Assembly (NCBI RefSeq): GCF_030651755.1
Contig: NZ_JAUSBZ010000100.1
Coordinates: 1-64,000 of the forward strand
Length of the DNA stretch: 64,000 nucleotides
Direction: 5' to 3'
Origin: Phenylobacterium sp.
GTDB taxonomy: Bacteria; Pseudomonadota; Alphaproteobacteria; Caulobacterales; Caulobacteraceae
Below are positions 50,971-60,079 of this stretch, piece after piece (position 1 is the first letter of the stretch; each line of letters starts with the position of its first letter). A program made the position numbers and the translations under genes. A model generated the notes under the pieces. It saw only the letters and a program-made list of their open reading frames with translations, was not told the origin of the DNA and made no database searches.

Positions 50971-53118
50971 TCAGCCCGCCCCCTGAGCCTTCCGCTCCCG
51001 CCGCCGGCGGGTGAGGATGTGCTCGGTATAGCCGTTGGGCTGGGCGCGGCCTTCGAACACCAGCTCCAGGGCCGCCTGGTAGGCGACGCTGGCGTCGAGA
51101 TCGGGGCTCATCGGCTGATAGAGGGCGTCGCCGGCGTTCTGGCCGTCCACCACCTTGGCCATGCGGGCGAAGGTCTCGCGCACCTGGGCCTCGGTGCAGA
51201 CCCCGTGGTGCAGCCAGTTGGCGATGTGCTGGCTGGAGATCCGCAGGGTCGCCCGGTCTTCCATCAGCCCGACGTCGTGGATGTCCGGCACCTTGGAGCA
51301 GCCGACCCCCTGGTCGATCCAGCGGACCACATAGCCGAGGATGCCCTGGACGTTGTTGTCCAGCTCCTGGGCCACGTCGGCGGCGTTCCAGTTGGACTTG
51401 GCGAGCGGCAGGGTCAGCAGGTCTTCGAGGCCGGTGGGCTCGGTTGCGTCCATCGAGGCCTGCAGGGCGGCCACGTCCACCTGGTGATAGTGCAGGGCGT
51501 GCAGGACCGCGGCGGTGGGTGAGGGGACCCAGGCGGTGTTGGCGCCGGCCTTGGGGTGGCCGATCTTGGCGGCCAGCATGTCCTTCATCATGTCGGGGGC
51601 CGCCCACATGCCCTTGCCGATCTGGGCGCGGCCGGGGAAGCCGGTGGCCAGGCCGATCTCCACATTGCGCTTCTCATAGGCCGGCAGCCAGGGCTCGGCC
51701 TTCATGGCGTCCTTGCGGACCATGGGGCCGGCTTCCATGGCGGTGTGAATCTCATCGCCGGTGCGGTCGAGGAAGCCGGTGTTGATGAAGACGATCCGCT
51801 CACGGGCGGCGTAGATGCAGGCCTTGAGGTTGGCGCTGGTGCGGCGCTCCTCGTCCATGACGCCGATCTTGACCGTGTTGCGGGGGATGCCGAGCGCATC
51901 CTCGACCAGATCGAACAGATGGACGGCCAGCGCCACCTCGTCGGGGCCATGCATCTTGGGCTTCACCACATAGATGGAGCCGGCCGGGCTGTTGGCCTTC
52001 TGGCCCTTCAGGTCGTGCAGGGCCGCAGCCACGGTGATCAGGGCGTCGACGGCGGTCTCATAGGCGTCCTGGCCGCCATAGCGCACCGCGTCGGTGGTCA
52101 TGTGGTGGCCGACATTGCGCACCAGCAGCAGGCTGCGGCCGCGCAGGGTCAGGTCCGAACCGTCGGGCGCTGTATAGACACGGTCGGCCTCCAGCCGGCG
52201 GGTCTCGGTGCGGCCGCCCTTGGGGAAGCTCGCCTCCAGGTCGCCGCGCATCAGGCCGAGCCAGTTGCGATAGACGCCCGTCTTGTCCTCGGCGTCCACG
52301 GCGGCGACGGAGTCCTCGCAGTCCTGAATGGCCGTCAGGGCGGCCTCCACCAGCACGTCGGCGACGCCGGCCGGGTCGTCCTTGCCGATATTGCTGGACC
52401 GGTCGACCAGGATCTCCAGGTGCAGGCCGTTGTGGCGCAGCAGCACGCCGTCCGGCGCGTCCTTCGACCCGCGCCAGCCGGCCAGCTGGCCGTCGGTGGC
52501 GAGCCTGGCTTCGGCCCCGTCCTTCAGGCGGACCACCAGGTCCTGGCCGTTGATGGCGTAGCCGACGGCGTCGGCGTGGGAGCCGGCCGACAGAGGGGCC
52601 ACCTGGTCCAGCAGCTGGCGGGCATAGGCGATGACCTTGCCGCCGCGCTCGGGATCATAGCCCTTGCCGCCGGTGGGCGGCTCCAGGGCGTCGGTGCCGT
52701 ACAGCGCGTCATAGAGGCTGCCCCAGCGGGCGTTGGCGGCGTTCAGCGCATAGCGGGCGTTGGACACCGGGACCACGAGCTGCGGCCCGGCCAGACGGGC
52801 GATCTCGGCGTCGACGTTCTGGGTGTCGATCTTGAAGGCCGGCGGGGCGGGAACCAGATAGCCGATCTCGCGCAGGAAGGCGGTCTGTTCGGCGACGCTG
52901 ACCTCCTTGCCCCGGCGCTCGCGCCACCAGGCGTCGATGGTGGTCTGCAGCTCGTCCCGGCGCTTGAGCAGGTCGGCGTTGCGCGGGGTGAAGTCGGCCA
53001 GGACGCTTTCCAGCGCCGCCCAGAAGGTCTTCGGCTCTACGCCCGTCCCCGGCAACAGCTCGCCTTCGACAAAGGCGTGCAGCAGATCGTCGACCGAAAG
53101 GGTGTTGCTGATGTCCAT
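50971..53118 (-). CDS. glcB: malate synthase G
   Basis: Enzyme that condenses glyoxylate with acetyl-CoA to malate, the second step of the glyoxylate shunt. The 715-residue length and sequence fit type G. Visible blocks are '[26 protein letters not shown]', '[29 protein letters not shown]', '[21 protein letters not shown]', '[26 protein letters not shown]' and '[11 protein letters not shown]'. I use the ATG at 53118 ([13 protein letters not shown]), since the ORF extension has no similarity to known proteins. It shares a locus with a ScfR-type regulator and aceA, and the 252-bp spacer upstream contains an 'AAGTTTG' motif also seen next to aceA. Confidence 0.96.
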   Translation of the reverse strand: MDISNTLSVDDLLHAFVEGELLPGTGVEPKTFWAALESVLADFTPRNADLLKRRDELQTTIDAWWRERRGKEVSVAEQTAFLREIGYLVPAPPAFKIDTQNVDAEIARLAGPQLVVPVSNARYALNAANARWGSLYDALYGTDALEPPTGGKGYDPERGGKVIAYARQLLDQVAPLSAGSHADAVGYAINGQDLVVRLKDGAEARLATDGQLAGWRGSKDAPDGVLLRHNGLHLEILVDRSSNIGKDDPAGVADVLVEAALTAIQDCEDSVAAVDAEDKTGVYRNWLGLMRGDLEASFPKGGRTETRRLEADRVYTAPDGSDLTLRGRSLLLVRNVGHHMTTDAVRYGGQDAYETAVDALITVAAALHDLKGQKANSPAGSIYVVKPKMHGPDEVALAVHLFDLVEDALGIPRNTVKIGVMDEERRTSANLKACIYAARERIVFINTGFLDRTGDEIHTAMEAGPMVRKDAMKAEPWLPAYEKRNVEIGLATGFPGRAQIGKGMWAAPDMMKDMLAAKIGHPKAGANTAWVPSPTAAVLHALHYHQVDVAALQASMDATEPTGLEDLLTLPLAKSNWNAADVAQELDNNVQGILGYVVRWIDQGVGCSKVPDIHDVGLMEDRATLRISSQHIANWLHHGVCTEAQVRETFARMAKVVDGQNAGDALYQPMSPDLDASVAYQAALELVFEGRAQPNGYTEHILTRRRRERKAQGAG

Positions 53119-53370
53119 GCGCTTAACCAGGGCTCTCGATAAGGCGTTCGGGGGAGACGCCCCACGGGGCGGGGCGTTCCTGCTCGGCCGCTTTACTGCA
53201 CGGAAGCGTCGCGCTTTGAAGCCCCAAATGCGAACAAGATCGGCTACAGGCCGGGCTCTGCGCCCTGGTTGGGCGCGCGGGGCGCAGGATGAAGTTTGCG
53301 CAGGCTGCGGCGACCCAGCGCATTTCATTGCGCTCAGGCGGGCCTCGCAGGAAGGTCCCGCCCTCAGGCC

Positions 53371-54792
53371 TCAGTTGTCGGAGAATCCGAAGGGCGCGCT
53401 GGTCCGGCGGATATCGTCCACCAGGATCTGCCGGCCGATGGGGGGCGCCGAGCGGGCCGTACATTCGGTCCGGTGGCAAAGCCGGCAGGTCACCCCGATG
53501 GGCGTCGCCGTTTCAGGGCCAAATCCTGGACGGTCCTGGGTGTAGATCAGACGGCCGGCGTGTTCGGCCGCGCAGCCGAGTGCGATCGCTCGCTCCACCC
53601 GTTGGGCCCCATAGGCGCCGCCGCCGGCGCTGACCGTGCGGGCGATGGAAAAGAACCGCTGGCCATCCGGCAGCTCCAGCCACTGGGTGACGATCTGGCG
53701 GGGCGTGCGGAAGGCCTGGTGGACCGACCAGAGGGGGCAGCCGCCCCCATGGCGGGCGAAGGGAAAGCCCGCCCCGTCCAGGCGCTTGGAGACATTGCCG
53801 GCCTCATCCACCCGGATGAAGAAGAAGGGCGCCCGCTCCTGGCCGGGCTTCTGCAGGGTGGTCAGCCGGTGGGCGGTCTGCTCGAAGCTCGCCCCGAACT
53901 GACGGGCCAGGGCCTCGACGTCATAGCGCCGCGCCTCCACCGCCCTGGCGAAGGCCGAATAGGGCATCAGGATCGCCGCCGCCGCATAGCTGGCCAGGGC
54001 CCGGCGGGTCAGGCGCTCGCCGCTTTCGGTGGCGAAGGCGCCCTCGGACAGGGATGTCTCCACCTCCTGGCGCATCTCCAGATAGGCCAGCTGCAGGGCG
54101 ATCTGGAAGGTCTGGCTGGCGGTGTCGAGGGAGTCGTCCAGCAGGATTTCCTTGCGGTGCTGGTCCAGTCGCCGCACCGAGCCGACCATGACGTTGGGGG
54201 GCAGCCGCCTCACCCGCAACCCATGGCGGGCCTTCAGATAGCCGACCATGTTTTCGTGGGCGAGGACCCCCTGGGCCAGTCGCTCAGCGGCGTCATCCAG
54301 GTTGGGAAAGTTGTTGCGCCGCGCGGCCAGGAACCGCCGGGACTCGGCCACCGGATCGGGCGCCTCGGCGAGGGTTCCGCCCCCCTGAGCGTGCGCCTCG
54401 GCGCTGCGGTCGGCCAGGGCCAGCTGCTCCTCGCGATAGGCCGTATAGAGCCGCAGCAGCGCTTCGGTCACCCCTGGGAAGTTGGTCGCCACATCGGCGG
54501 TTTCCAGACCCGGCAGATCGATGTCGGCGAACATCGGATCCTTCAGCACCCCTTGCAGCCGGGCCGCGTCGTCGGAATCGGAGTTGCCCGCCAGCGCGGC
54601 CACATCGATGCGGTAGGTCTGGGCCAGGCGCAGCAGCATTTCGGCGCTGAGCGGCCGATGGTTGCGTTCCAGCAGCGCGATGTAGGAGGCCGAGACATCC
54701 AGGTCGGAGGCCATGTCCGCCTGGGTCAGGCCCAGATCCCGGCGCATCCGCCGCAGGTTGGCGCCGACATAAAGGCGACGTTCGCTCGACAT
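53371..54792 (-). CDS. ScfR/RamB-type short-chain fatty acyl regulator of the glyoxylate shunt
   Basis: A 473-residue regulator. The XRE-type helix-turn-helix lies at residues 8-65 ('VGANLRRMRRDLGLTQADMASDLDVSASYIALLERNHRPLSAEML'). The large C-terminal region holds an IrrE-like M78-type peptidase remnant without the HEXXH motif and the DUF2083 domain with 'FFFIRVDEAGNVSKRLDGAGFPFARHGGGCPLWSVHQAF'. A Cys/His cluster 'TCRLCHRTECTAR' near the end is typical. Such proteins (RamB, PrpC-type, MccR) control isocitrate lyase and related genes in response to acyl-CoA. It is divergent from aceA and on the same strand as glcB, so regulation of both shunt genes is likely. Confidence 0.92.
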   Translation of the reverse strand: MSSERRLYVGANLRRMRRDLGLTQADMASDLDVSASYIALLERNHRPLSAEMLLRLAQTYRIDVAALAGNSDSDDAARLQGVLKDPMFADIDLPGLETADVATNFPGVTEALLRLYTAYREEQLALADRSAEAHAQGGGTLAEAPDPVAESRRFLAARRNNFPNLDDAAERLAQGVLAHENMVGYLKARHGLRVRRLPPNVMVGSVRRLDQHRKEILLDDSLDTASQTFQIALQLAYLEMRQEVETSLSEGAFATESGERLTRRALASYAAAAILMPYSAFARAVEARRYDVEALARQFGASFEQTAHRLTTLQKPGQERAPFFFIRVDEAGNVSKRLDGAGFPFARHGGGCPLWSVHQAFRTPRQIVTQWLELPDGQRFFSIARTVSAGGGAYGAQRVERAIALGCAAEHAGRLIYTQDRPGFGPETATPIGVTCRLCHRTECTARSAPPIGRQILVDDIRRTSAPFGFSDN

Positions 54793-54827
54793 CCCAGGAT
54801 CCTTCTGACGTAGGCGTCCTTACAACA

Positions 54828-54846
54828 TTACAATCAAAATCTGTAA
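54828..54846. promoter_or_regulatory. candidate operator between scfR-type gene and aceA
   Basis: TTACAATCAAAATCTGTAA is an inverted repeat (TTACA-N9-TGTAA) directly followed by AGTTTGACA. The spacing of 36 bp to the regulator and 96 bp to aceA suits divergent control, likely by the regulator itself. Confidence 0.45.
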
Positions 54847-54941
54847 AGTTTGACATCCCAACCGCGCGGGGGCTTTCGCCGCCCCCGGCCGGCCCTGTAG
54901 GCAGCGCCTCAAATCCCCGGCGGATTTCGAGGAGAAGCGAA

Positions 54942-56534
54942 ATGGCCTACCAAGATCACACCACCAAGATGAGCGAGCTCATCAAGAGCAAGAACGGGAC
55001 CTGGGACGGGATCAACCCCGAATCCGTGGCCCGGATGCGGCTGCAGAACCGCTTCCAGACCGGCCTGGACATCGCCCGCTACACCGCGGCGATCATGCGC
55101 AAGGACATGGCGGCCTATGACGCCGACCCGTCCCTGTACACCCAGTCGCTCGGCTGCTGGCACGGCTTCATCGGCCAGCAGAAGATGATCTCCATCAAGA
55201 AGCACTTCGGCAACACCGACCGTCGCTACCTCTATCTGTCGGGCTGGATGGTTGCGGCCCTGCGCTCGGACTTCGGCCCGCTGCCCGACCAGTCGATGCA
55301 CGAAAAGACCTCGGTCCCGGCCCTGATCGAAGAGCTCTACACCTTCCTGCGCCAGGCCGACGCCCGTGAGCTGGGCATGATGTTCCGCGACATCGACGCC
55401 GCCCGCGCCGCCGGCGACAAGGCCAAGGAAAAGGCCCTGCTTGAGGCCGTCGACAACTACCAGACCCACGTGGTTCCGATCATCGCCGACATCGATGCCG
55501 GCTTCGGCAACGCCGAGGCCACCTATCTGCTGGCCAAGAAGATGATCGAGGCCGGCGCCTGCGCCCTGCAGATCGAAAACCAGGTCTCCGACGAAAAGCA
55601 GTGCGGCCACCAGGACGGCAAGGTCACCGTCCCGCACGAGGACTTCATCCAGAAGGTCCGCGCCTGCCGCTACGCCTTCCTGGAGCTGGGCGTCGAGGAC
55701 GGCATCATCGTCACCCGCACCGACTCCCTGGGGGCTGGCCTGACCAAGCAGATCGCCGTCAGCCATGAGCCGGGCGACCTGGGCGACCAGTACAACAGCT
55801 TCCTGGACTGCGACGAAGTCGATGCCTCGCAAGTGGGCAACGGCGACGTCATCATCAGCCGCAATGGCAAGCTGCTGCGTCCCAAGCGCCTGCCGTCCAA
55901 CCTGTTCCAGTTCCGTGAAGGCACCGGCGCCGACCGCTGCGTCCTGGACTCCATCACCTCGCTGCAGAACGGCGCCGATCTGCTCTGGATCGAAACCGAG
56001 AAGCCGCATGTCGAGCAGATCGCCTCGATGATGGACAAGGTCCGCGAAGTCATCCCGAACGCCAAGCTAGTCTACAACAACAGCCCGTCCTTCAACTGGA
56101 CCCTGAACTTCCGCCAACAGGTCTATGACGCCTACAAGGCGGCCGGTAAGGACGTCTCGGCCTATGACCGCGACAAGCTCATGAGCGTCGATTACGACAC
56201 CACCGAGCTGGCCATCGAAGCCGACGAGAAGATCCGCACCTTCCAGGCCGATGGCGCCAAGCGGGCGGGCATCTTCCACCACCTGATCACCCTGCCGACC
56301 TACCACACCGCGGCCCTGTCCACCGACAACCTGGCCAAGGAGTACTTCGGGACCCAGGGCATGCTGGGCTACGTGCTCGGCGTGCAGCGTCAGGAAATCC
56401 GCCAGGGCATCGCCTGCGTGAAGCACCAGAACATGTCGGGTTCCGACATCGGTGACGATCACAAGGAGTACTTCGCCGGCGAAGCCGCGCTGAAGGCCGG
56501 CGGCGTCCACAACACGATGAACCAGTTCGGCTAA
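54942..56534 (+). CDS. aceA: isocitrate lyase
   Basis: First enzyme of the glyoxylate shunt, splitting isocitrate to glyoxylate and succinate. The protein has 530 residues, the longer bacterial form. The catalytic loop 'SDEKQCGHQDGKVTVPHEDF' (KKCGH motif as KQCGH) is near residue 219; metal ligands are in 'IIADIDAGFGNAEATYLLAKKM' and 'ALQIENQVSDEK'; 'YNNSPSFNW' binds the substrate carboxylates. The codon usage (many AAG, CTG, ATC, very few rare codons) suggests high expression. A terminator hairpin follows the stop. It lies divergent from the ScfR-type regulator. Confidence 0.97.
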   Translation: MAYQDHTTKMSELIKSKNGTWDGINPESVARMRLQNRFQTGLDIARYTAAIMRKDMAAYDADPSLYTQSLGCWHGFIGQQKMISIKKHFGNTDRRYLYLSGWMVAALRSDFGPLPDQSMHEKTSVPALIEELYTFLRQADARELGMMFRDIDAARAAGDKAKEKALLEAVDNYQTHVVPIIADIDAGFGNAEATYLLAKKMIEAGACALQIENQVSDEKQCGHQDGKVTVPHEDFIQKVRACRYAFLELGVEDGIIVTRTDSLGAGLTKQIAVSHEPGDLGDQYNSFLDCDEVDASQVGNGDVIISRNGKLLRPKRLPSNLFQFREGTGADRCVLDSITSLQNGADLLWIETEKPHVEQIASMMDKVREVIPNAKLVYNNSPSFNWTLNFRQQVYDAYKAAGKDVSAYDRDKLMSVDYDTTELAIEADEKIRTFQADGAKRAGIFHHLITLPTYHTAALSTDNLAKEYFGTQGMLGYVLGVQRQEIRQGIACVKHQNMSGSDIGDDHKEYFAGEAALKAGGVHNTMNQFG

Positions 56535-56566
56535 ACCCGACGGTTCGTCCTGAGAGACGATTGATC

Positions 56567-56601
56567 AGGCGGCTTGGGGCGAAAGCTCCAGGCCGCCTTT
56601 T
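56567..56601 (+). terminator. rho-independent terminator of aceA
   Basis: AGGCGGC at 56567-56573 and GCCGCCT at 56592-56598 pair as a 7-bp stem, the loop contains a further GGGGC/GCTCC pairing, and TTTT follows. It ends at the convergent TspO-related gene. Confidence 0.7.
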
Positions 56602-57366
56602 CTATGCCCGCAGCCCCCGGGGGCGCCGCAGGATCAGGATAAGGGTCCAGCCGAGCACCAGAGCCGCGCCGATGACGGCCGCGACGGCGACGATGGGCTT
56701 CGGACCCGCCTCCGCCACCGCGACGGCGACGAGGCCCCAGCCTACGGCCAGGCCATAGGCGCCGACCCGCACGACCCAGGCGCCGAAGAGGGCCGCGGCG
56801 GTTACGCCGGCGACGCCGGCCAGGGCGGCGGTCTGGGCGGCCTCCGGGCCGATGACGCCCTGGGCGGTGAGGACGGTGAGAATGTTCAGCGCCGCCGCCG
56901 CCGTCAGCCAGCCGGCCAGGAGTCCAAGGGGCCAGATCACCAGCCGCCGGGGCCAGCCGGCCTGGCCCGACCCGGCGCTCCGGGCCCGTGCCAGGCCCAG
57001 GGTCATGGCGCCCGCGGAGATCAGGATGATGGCCACGGACGCCCAGTCGAGGTCGGCCGCCGAGGCGATGATCCACAGACCGCATCCGAGGGTGGCGATG
57101 ACGGATGGCCATCCGACCGCGGCCAGCAGGCCCGGCGGCGCGCGGCGGGGCAGGAGCTGGTAGATCGCATAGACCACCAGACCGGCATAGATCAGGCTCC
57201 AGATGGAGAAGGCGTAGCCCGCGGCGCGCAGCGTGCCGTCGCCGTCGGCGGAAAACTCAGCCGCGCTCTGGCCCCAATCCGTCAGGGCCTGGACCGCCGG
57301 GACCAGGATGGCGAAGGCCACCGCGCCCAGCACCGCCCATTTCCGACCCATCTGTCGATCGCTCAT
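56602..57366 (-). CDS. TspO/MBR-related membrane protein
   Basis: A 254-residue integral membrane protein with seven or eight hydrophobic helices. The segment 'RAAGYAFSIWSLIYAGLVVYAIYQLLP' contains the (P/A)-G-Y-x-F-S-I-W-S-L-I-Y pattern shared with tryptophan-rich TspO/MBR proteins, which bind tetrapyrroles or cholesterol, but the chain is about 90 residues longer than TspO. The start is the ATG at 57366 (MSDRQMGRKW). It converges on aceA and its stop touches the terminator. Function is not known. Confidence 0.8.
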   Translation of the reverse strand: MSDRQMGRKWAVLGAVAFAILVPAVQALTDWGQSAAEFSADGDGTLRAAGYAFSIWSLIYAGLVVYAIYQLLPRRAPPGLLAAVGWPSVIATLGCGLWIIASAADLDWASVAIILISAGAMTLGLARARSAGSGQAGWPRRLVIWPLGLLAGWLTAAAALNILTVLTAQGVIGPEAAQTAALAGVAGVTAAALFGAWVVRVGAYGLAVGWGLVAVAVAEAGPKPIVAVAAVIGAALVLGWTLILILRRPRGLRA

Positions 57367-57511
57367 GTCACCCGTCCCATTGTGTCGCGAACATGCAGCC
57401 TCCCGCGGCGGAGGCTGCGCCTCTCCCATTCAGGACGACTCGCATCGCCATGTGACAAACGCCTACAGCGCAGCCATGTTCAACGGCCGAGTAGGGGAGG
57501 GCTCTTTACCC

Positions 57512-58117
57512 ATGCCAGACCATCAGCCTGGAGCGACCGCGGAGAACGCCTCGGAGGTGCGGCACCGCACGGCCAACACGCTGCAACTCCTGGCGACCTT
57601 GGCCCGCATGCGCGGTCAGAAGGCTAGCGACGCCGAGGTCCGTCGCCAGATGATCTGGATGGCCGAGGCCATCGGCGCCCTGGGGTCACTGGAACGCCAA
57701 CGCACGCCCGCGGGCATCGATTTCGCCGGCTATATTGAGGAGATGGCGCCCGTCTGGCGCCGACGTCAGGCCGGGCAGGCGGTGGAAGTCATCGTCACTG
57801 TAGAGCCGATGCACGTCCGCGACCAATCGGCCTCGACGCTCGCCCTGATCACCAACGAACTTGTGGCCAACGCCCTGACCCACGGGCTGCAGGCCGCCGC
57901 GACCCGGCGGATTGAGGTGACCCTGGCCGCCCATGGGGACGGCCTGGCCCGCTTGAGCATCACCGACAGCGGGCTGGGGCTTCCCGCTGGATCGGAGGGC
58001 CGCGAGCGCTTCGGACTTTGGCTGGCGCGCAGTCTGGCGAATCAGGTGCGGGGAGAACTCGCCCTGCTTCCTGCCATAGGCGGCGGCCTTACAGCGCAGC
58101 TGATCTTTTCGCCCTAA
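57512..58117 (+). CDS. HisKA_2/HWE-type sensor histidine kinase without sensor domain
   Basis: About 201 residues. The His-containing block 'EVRHRTANTLQLLATLARMRGQKAS' is a HisKA_2 dimerisation motif; the catalytic domain shows the N box 'LALITNELVANALTHGL', 'LSITDSGLGLPAGSEG' and 'RFGLWLARSLANQVRGELAL'. No input domain or membrane segment is present. In alphaproteobacteria, kinases of this family act in the general stress PhyR-NepR-EcfG pathway, so a phosphodonor role is conceivable. I start at the ATG at 57512, since GGGGAGG is ahead at a rather long 12 bp; an ATG at 57476 gives 12 more residues. Confidence 0.85.
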   Translation: MPDHQPGATAENASEVRHRTANTLQLLATLARMRGQKASDAEVRRQMIWMAEAIGALGSLERQRTPAGIDFAGYIEEMAPVWRRRQAGQAVEVIVTVEPMHVRDQSASTLALITNELVANALTHGLQAAATRRIEVTLAAHGDGLARLSITDSGLGLPAGSEGRERFGLWLARSLANQVRGELALLPAIGGGLTAQLIFSP

Positions 58118-58216
58118 GGCTTAAATACCACCAAAGGGCGAACAAGCTTTGCGACGATCACTGGGAACTATGACCCGGTGTGGGGGCTTCCTGACGGCAT
58201 CAAGGGAGCAAGCTAC

Positions 58217-58576
58217 ATGATCAGATCCATCCTCAGCCTTACCGCCGCCGCCGCCCTGCTGGCGGCCTGTGGCGGCCAGGACAATACGGCGGAGACCGAC
58301 ACCACCCAGGGTCCGGTCGTCTCGGCCTCCGAATCTCCGCGCAACGAAGCTATCGACACCCAACCCAATATGGGCGACGGCGCCCAGACCCCCGGGGCCA
58401 GTTCGTTCACTGAGGGCCAGGCCCGCGGCGCCATCGAGTCCGCCGGCTACACCCAGGTGGGCCCCCTGACCCAGAACGAGCAGGGCCTGTGGCAAGGGAC
58501 CGCCACCCGCAACGGCGCTGAGGTTCAGGTCTCCGTCGACTATCGCGGCGCCGTGACGCCGACGCCGGCCAACTGA
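58217..58576 (+). CDS. small secreted lipoprotein with a PepSY-like fold
   Basis: A 119-residue precursor with a lipobox (ILSLTAAAALLAACGGQ, Cys near residue 19). After a low-complexity, acidic Ser/Thr/Asn linker, the C-terminal 50 residues 'FTEGQARGAIESAGYTQVGPLTQNEQGLWQGTATRNGAEVQVSVDYRGAV' resemble one PepSY-type beta-alpha-beta unit, the sort found in periplasmic inhibitors and stress lipoproteins; that resemblance is only visual. It lies 23 bp upstream of the glycine-zipper protein gene and probably is in one transcript with it. Confidence 0.8.
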   Translation: MIRSILSLTAAAALLAACGGQDNTAETDTTQGPVVSASESPRNEAIDTQPNMGDGAQTPGASSFTEGQARGAIESAGYTQVGPLTQNEQGLWQGTATRNGAEVQVSVDYRGAVTPTPAN

Positions 58577-58599
58577 ACCCCATTCAAGGACCAAATTTC

Positions 58600-59370
58600 A
58601 TGACCAAGACTGTGACCCGGCTGTACGACAGCCACACCGAAGCCCTCCGGGCCGTCGACGACCTGGAACGCGCCGGAATCCATCACGACCGCATCAGCCT
58701 GGTGTCGAACAATGCCGACAACTGGCACGCGGGCCACAAGCATGACGAGGCCAAGACCCGCGGCGGTCCCCTGGGCGATCGCAACGGCGACGGTGAGAAC
58801 GACGTCGCTGAAGGCGCCGGCAAGGGCGCGGCCACCGGCGGGCTGGTCGGCGGCGCCGGCGGGCTCCTGGCCGGCCTTGGGATGCTGGCCATTCCGGGCC
58901 TTGGCCCGGTCGTCGCGGCAGGCTGGCTCGCCTCCACCGCGGTGGGCGCGGCCATCGGCGCCGCAGCTGGCGGCGCGGCGGGCGGCCTCCTGGGCGCCCT
59001 GAAGGAAGCGGGCCACTCTGACGAAGAGGCCCATGTCTACGCCGAGGGCGTCCGTCGGGGCGGCACCCTGGTGAGCGTCAAGGTGGAAGGCGGCGACGCT
59101 GCGCGTCTCGAGCAGATTCTCGACCAGCACCGGGGCGTCAGCGCCCAGGCGCGCGGTGAGGTCTATCGTGACGCCGGCTGGACGCGGTTCGACCCGGAAT
59201 CCCAGCCCTATACGGTCGAAGAAATCCGCGTCGAACGTCAGCGGTTTTCTGAGGGACGGTCCTTCGCCGGCCAGGAACCTCGCGATCCGTCAATGGACAC
59301 CGATGCGGGGCGCCGCACCGGTCAGGCGGGGGGCGATATCGTCAAGCCGATCCCCGGCGTCGATCGCTAG
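58600..59370 (+). CDS. general-stress-protein 17M-like/glycine-zipper protein
   Basis: A 256-residue protein. The N-terminal domain 'KTVTRLYDSHTEALRAVDDLERAGIHHDRISLVSNN' matches the general stress protein 17M fold, in which a ferredoxin-like beta-alpha-beta unit is followed by Gly-rich helices. The middle carries a Gly/Ala zipper membrane segment ('GAATGGLVGGAGGLLAGLGML', 'AAIGAAAGGAAGGLLGAL') and the C-terminal part a soluble tail with 'TVEEIRVERQRFSEGRSFAGQ'. This layout is frequent in osmotic or desiccation stress loci. The stop codon TAG lies within the CTAG end of repeat R4. Confidence 0.85.
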   Translation: MTKTVTRLYDSHTEALRAVDDLERAGIHHDRISLVSNNADNWHAGHKHDEAKTRGGPLGDRNGDGENDVAEGAGKGAATGGLVGGAGGLLAGLGMLAIPGLGPVVAAGWLASTAVGAAIGAAAGGAAGGLLGALKEAGHSDEEAHVYAEGVRRGGTLVSVKVEGGDAARLEQILDQHRGVSAQARGEVYRDAGWTRFDPESQPYTVEEIRVERQRFSEGRSFAGQEPRDPSMDTDAGRRTGQAGGDIVKPIPGVDR

Positions 59371-59482
59371 AGCGCGTTCCGATAAGTGGGAACCGGTTAT
59401 CGGAACGAAACGCGCTCCAGACCTAGAGTTTAGAGCCCGATTCAACGATCAGACGATTCCGTCTGATCGCATCAGGCTCTAG
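59367..59482. repeat. dispersed intergenic palindromic repeat, two-module copy (R4)
   Basis: A 116-bp copy of R1 (108 of 116 positions identical by direct comparison), bounded by CTAG at both ends. Its 5' CTAG contains the TAG stop of the glycine-zipper gene. The central 27 bp CGATCAGACGATTCCGTCTGATCG plus arms are unchanged between copies. Confidence 0.85.
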
Positions 59483-59507
59483 GCCCGACACTTCAGACCG
59501 ACAGAAG

Positions 59508-59538
59508 CCCCCTGGTTCGCAAGGACCAGGGGGTTTTT
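59508..59538 (+). terminator. rho-independent terminator of the stress-protein transcript
   Basis: CCCCCTGGT / ACCAGGGGG stem with an 8-base loop, followed by TTTTT. Ends the lipoprotein/glycine-zipper transcript after repeat R4. Confidence 0.88.
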
Positions 59539-59550
59539 GCTGTCAGGCCC

Positions 59551-60048
59551 TCAGTTGAACCGAACCTCAGCCCGGGCGCCGAGGTCGGGGGTATGGCCGG
59601 TGGCGTTGGCCTTGGCGATCTCCCAGGCGAACCGCATGGGACCCGCCTGGGAAATCCAGACCTGAGCGTCGTCGCAATCGAGGCTCAACAGGGTGAGGTG
59701 CGGGTCGTCCTTGCCCTCCGGATACCAGGCCGCAACCACGGCGTTCCAGTAGCGGTCCATGCGCTCGCGGTCCTGCCGCACCGTCAGTCGCCCGCCGACG
59801 CAGGCGCGGAAGTCGCGCTGCTGGAAGACGAACATCGCCGTATGGCCCGCACCGATATCACGGACCAGGTCGGTGTCGTTTCGGGTGAAGAACCATAGGC
59901 GGTTGGCCGAAGGCTCAACAAAGGCCGTCATAGGTTGCAGGTGGTGAGCCGGGCCGCCGACGACGCCCAGCATCCCGATCTGATCCTTCTCGATCTCGTC
60001 CCACAGGCGGCGTTCGACGGCCGCGGCGTCCTTGATGTCGGTGGTCAT
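59551..60048 (-). CDS. pyridoxamine 5'-phosphate oxidase-like general stress protein
   Basis: A 165-residue FMN-binding split-barrel protein of the general stress protein 26 group. Visible are 'LWDEIEKDQIGMLGVVGGPAHHLQPMTAFVE', 'RLWFFTRNDTDLVRDI' and 'AMFVFQQRDFRACVGGRLTVRQDRERMDRYW'. These match the barrel blocks that bind flavin or heme; the real substrate in this group is unknown. The start is the ATG at 60048, in agreement with the family N terminus (MTTDIKDAAAVERRLW). An EcfG-type promoter is positioned 32-56 bp upstream. Confidence 0.88.
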   Translation of the reverse strand: MTTDIKDAAAVERRLWDEIEKDQIGMLGVVGGPAHHLQPMTAFVEPSANRLWFFTRNDTDLVRDIGAGHTAMFVFQQRDFRACVGGRLTVRQDRERMDRYWNAVVAAWYPEGKDDPHLTLLSLDCDDAQVWISQAGPMRFAWEIAKANATGHTPDLGARAEVRFN

Positions 60049-60079
60049 GTCTAGCCTCTCGTCAGGCCCCCTAAAAGGG

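Noticed and set aside
51556-53142. 528-residue plus-strand ORF opposite glcB
   Set aside because: It is the antisense of malate synthase, whose motifs are complete. The product has no recognisable domain.
58164-58189. GGAAC at 58164 as EcfG promoter of the small lipoprotein
   Set aside because: At 16-17 bp spacing the -10 reads GGCT or GCTT rather than CGTT, so support is too weak to list, although the gene context would fit.
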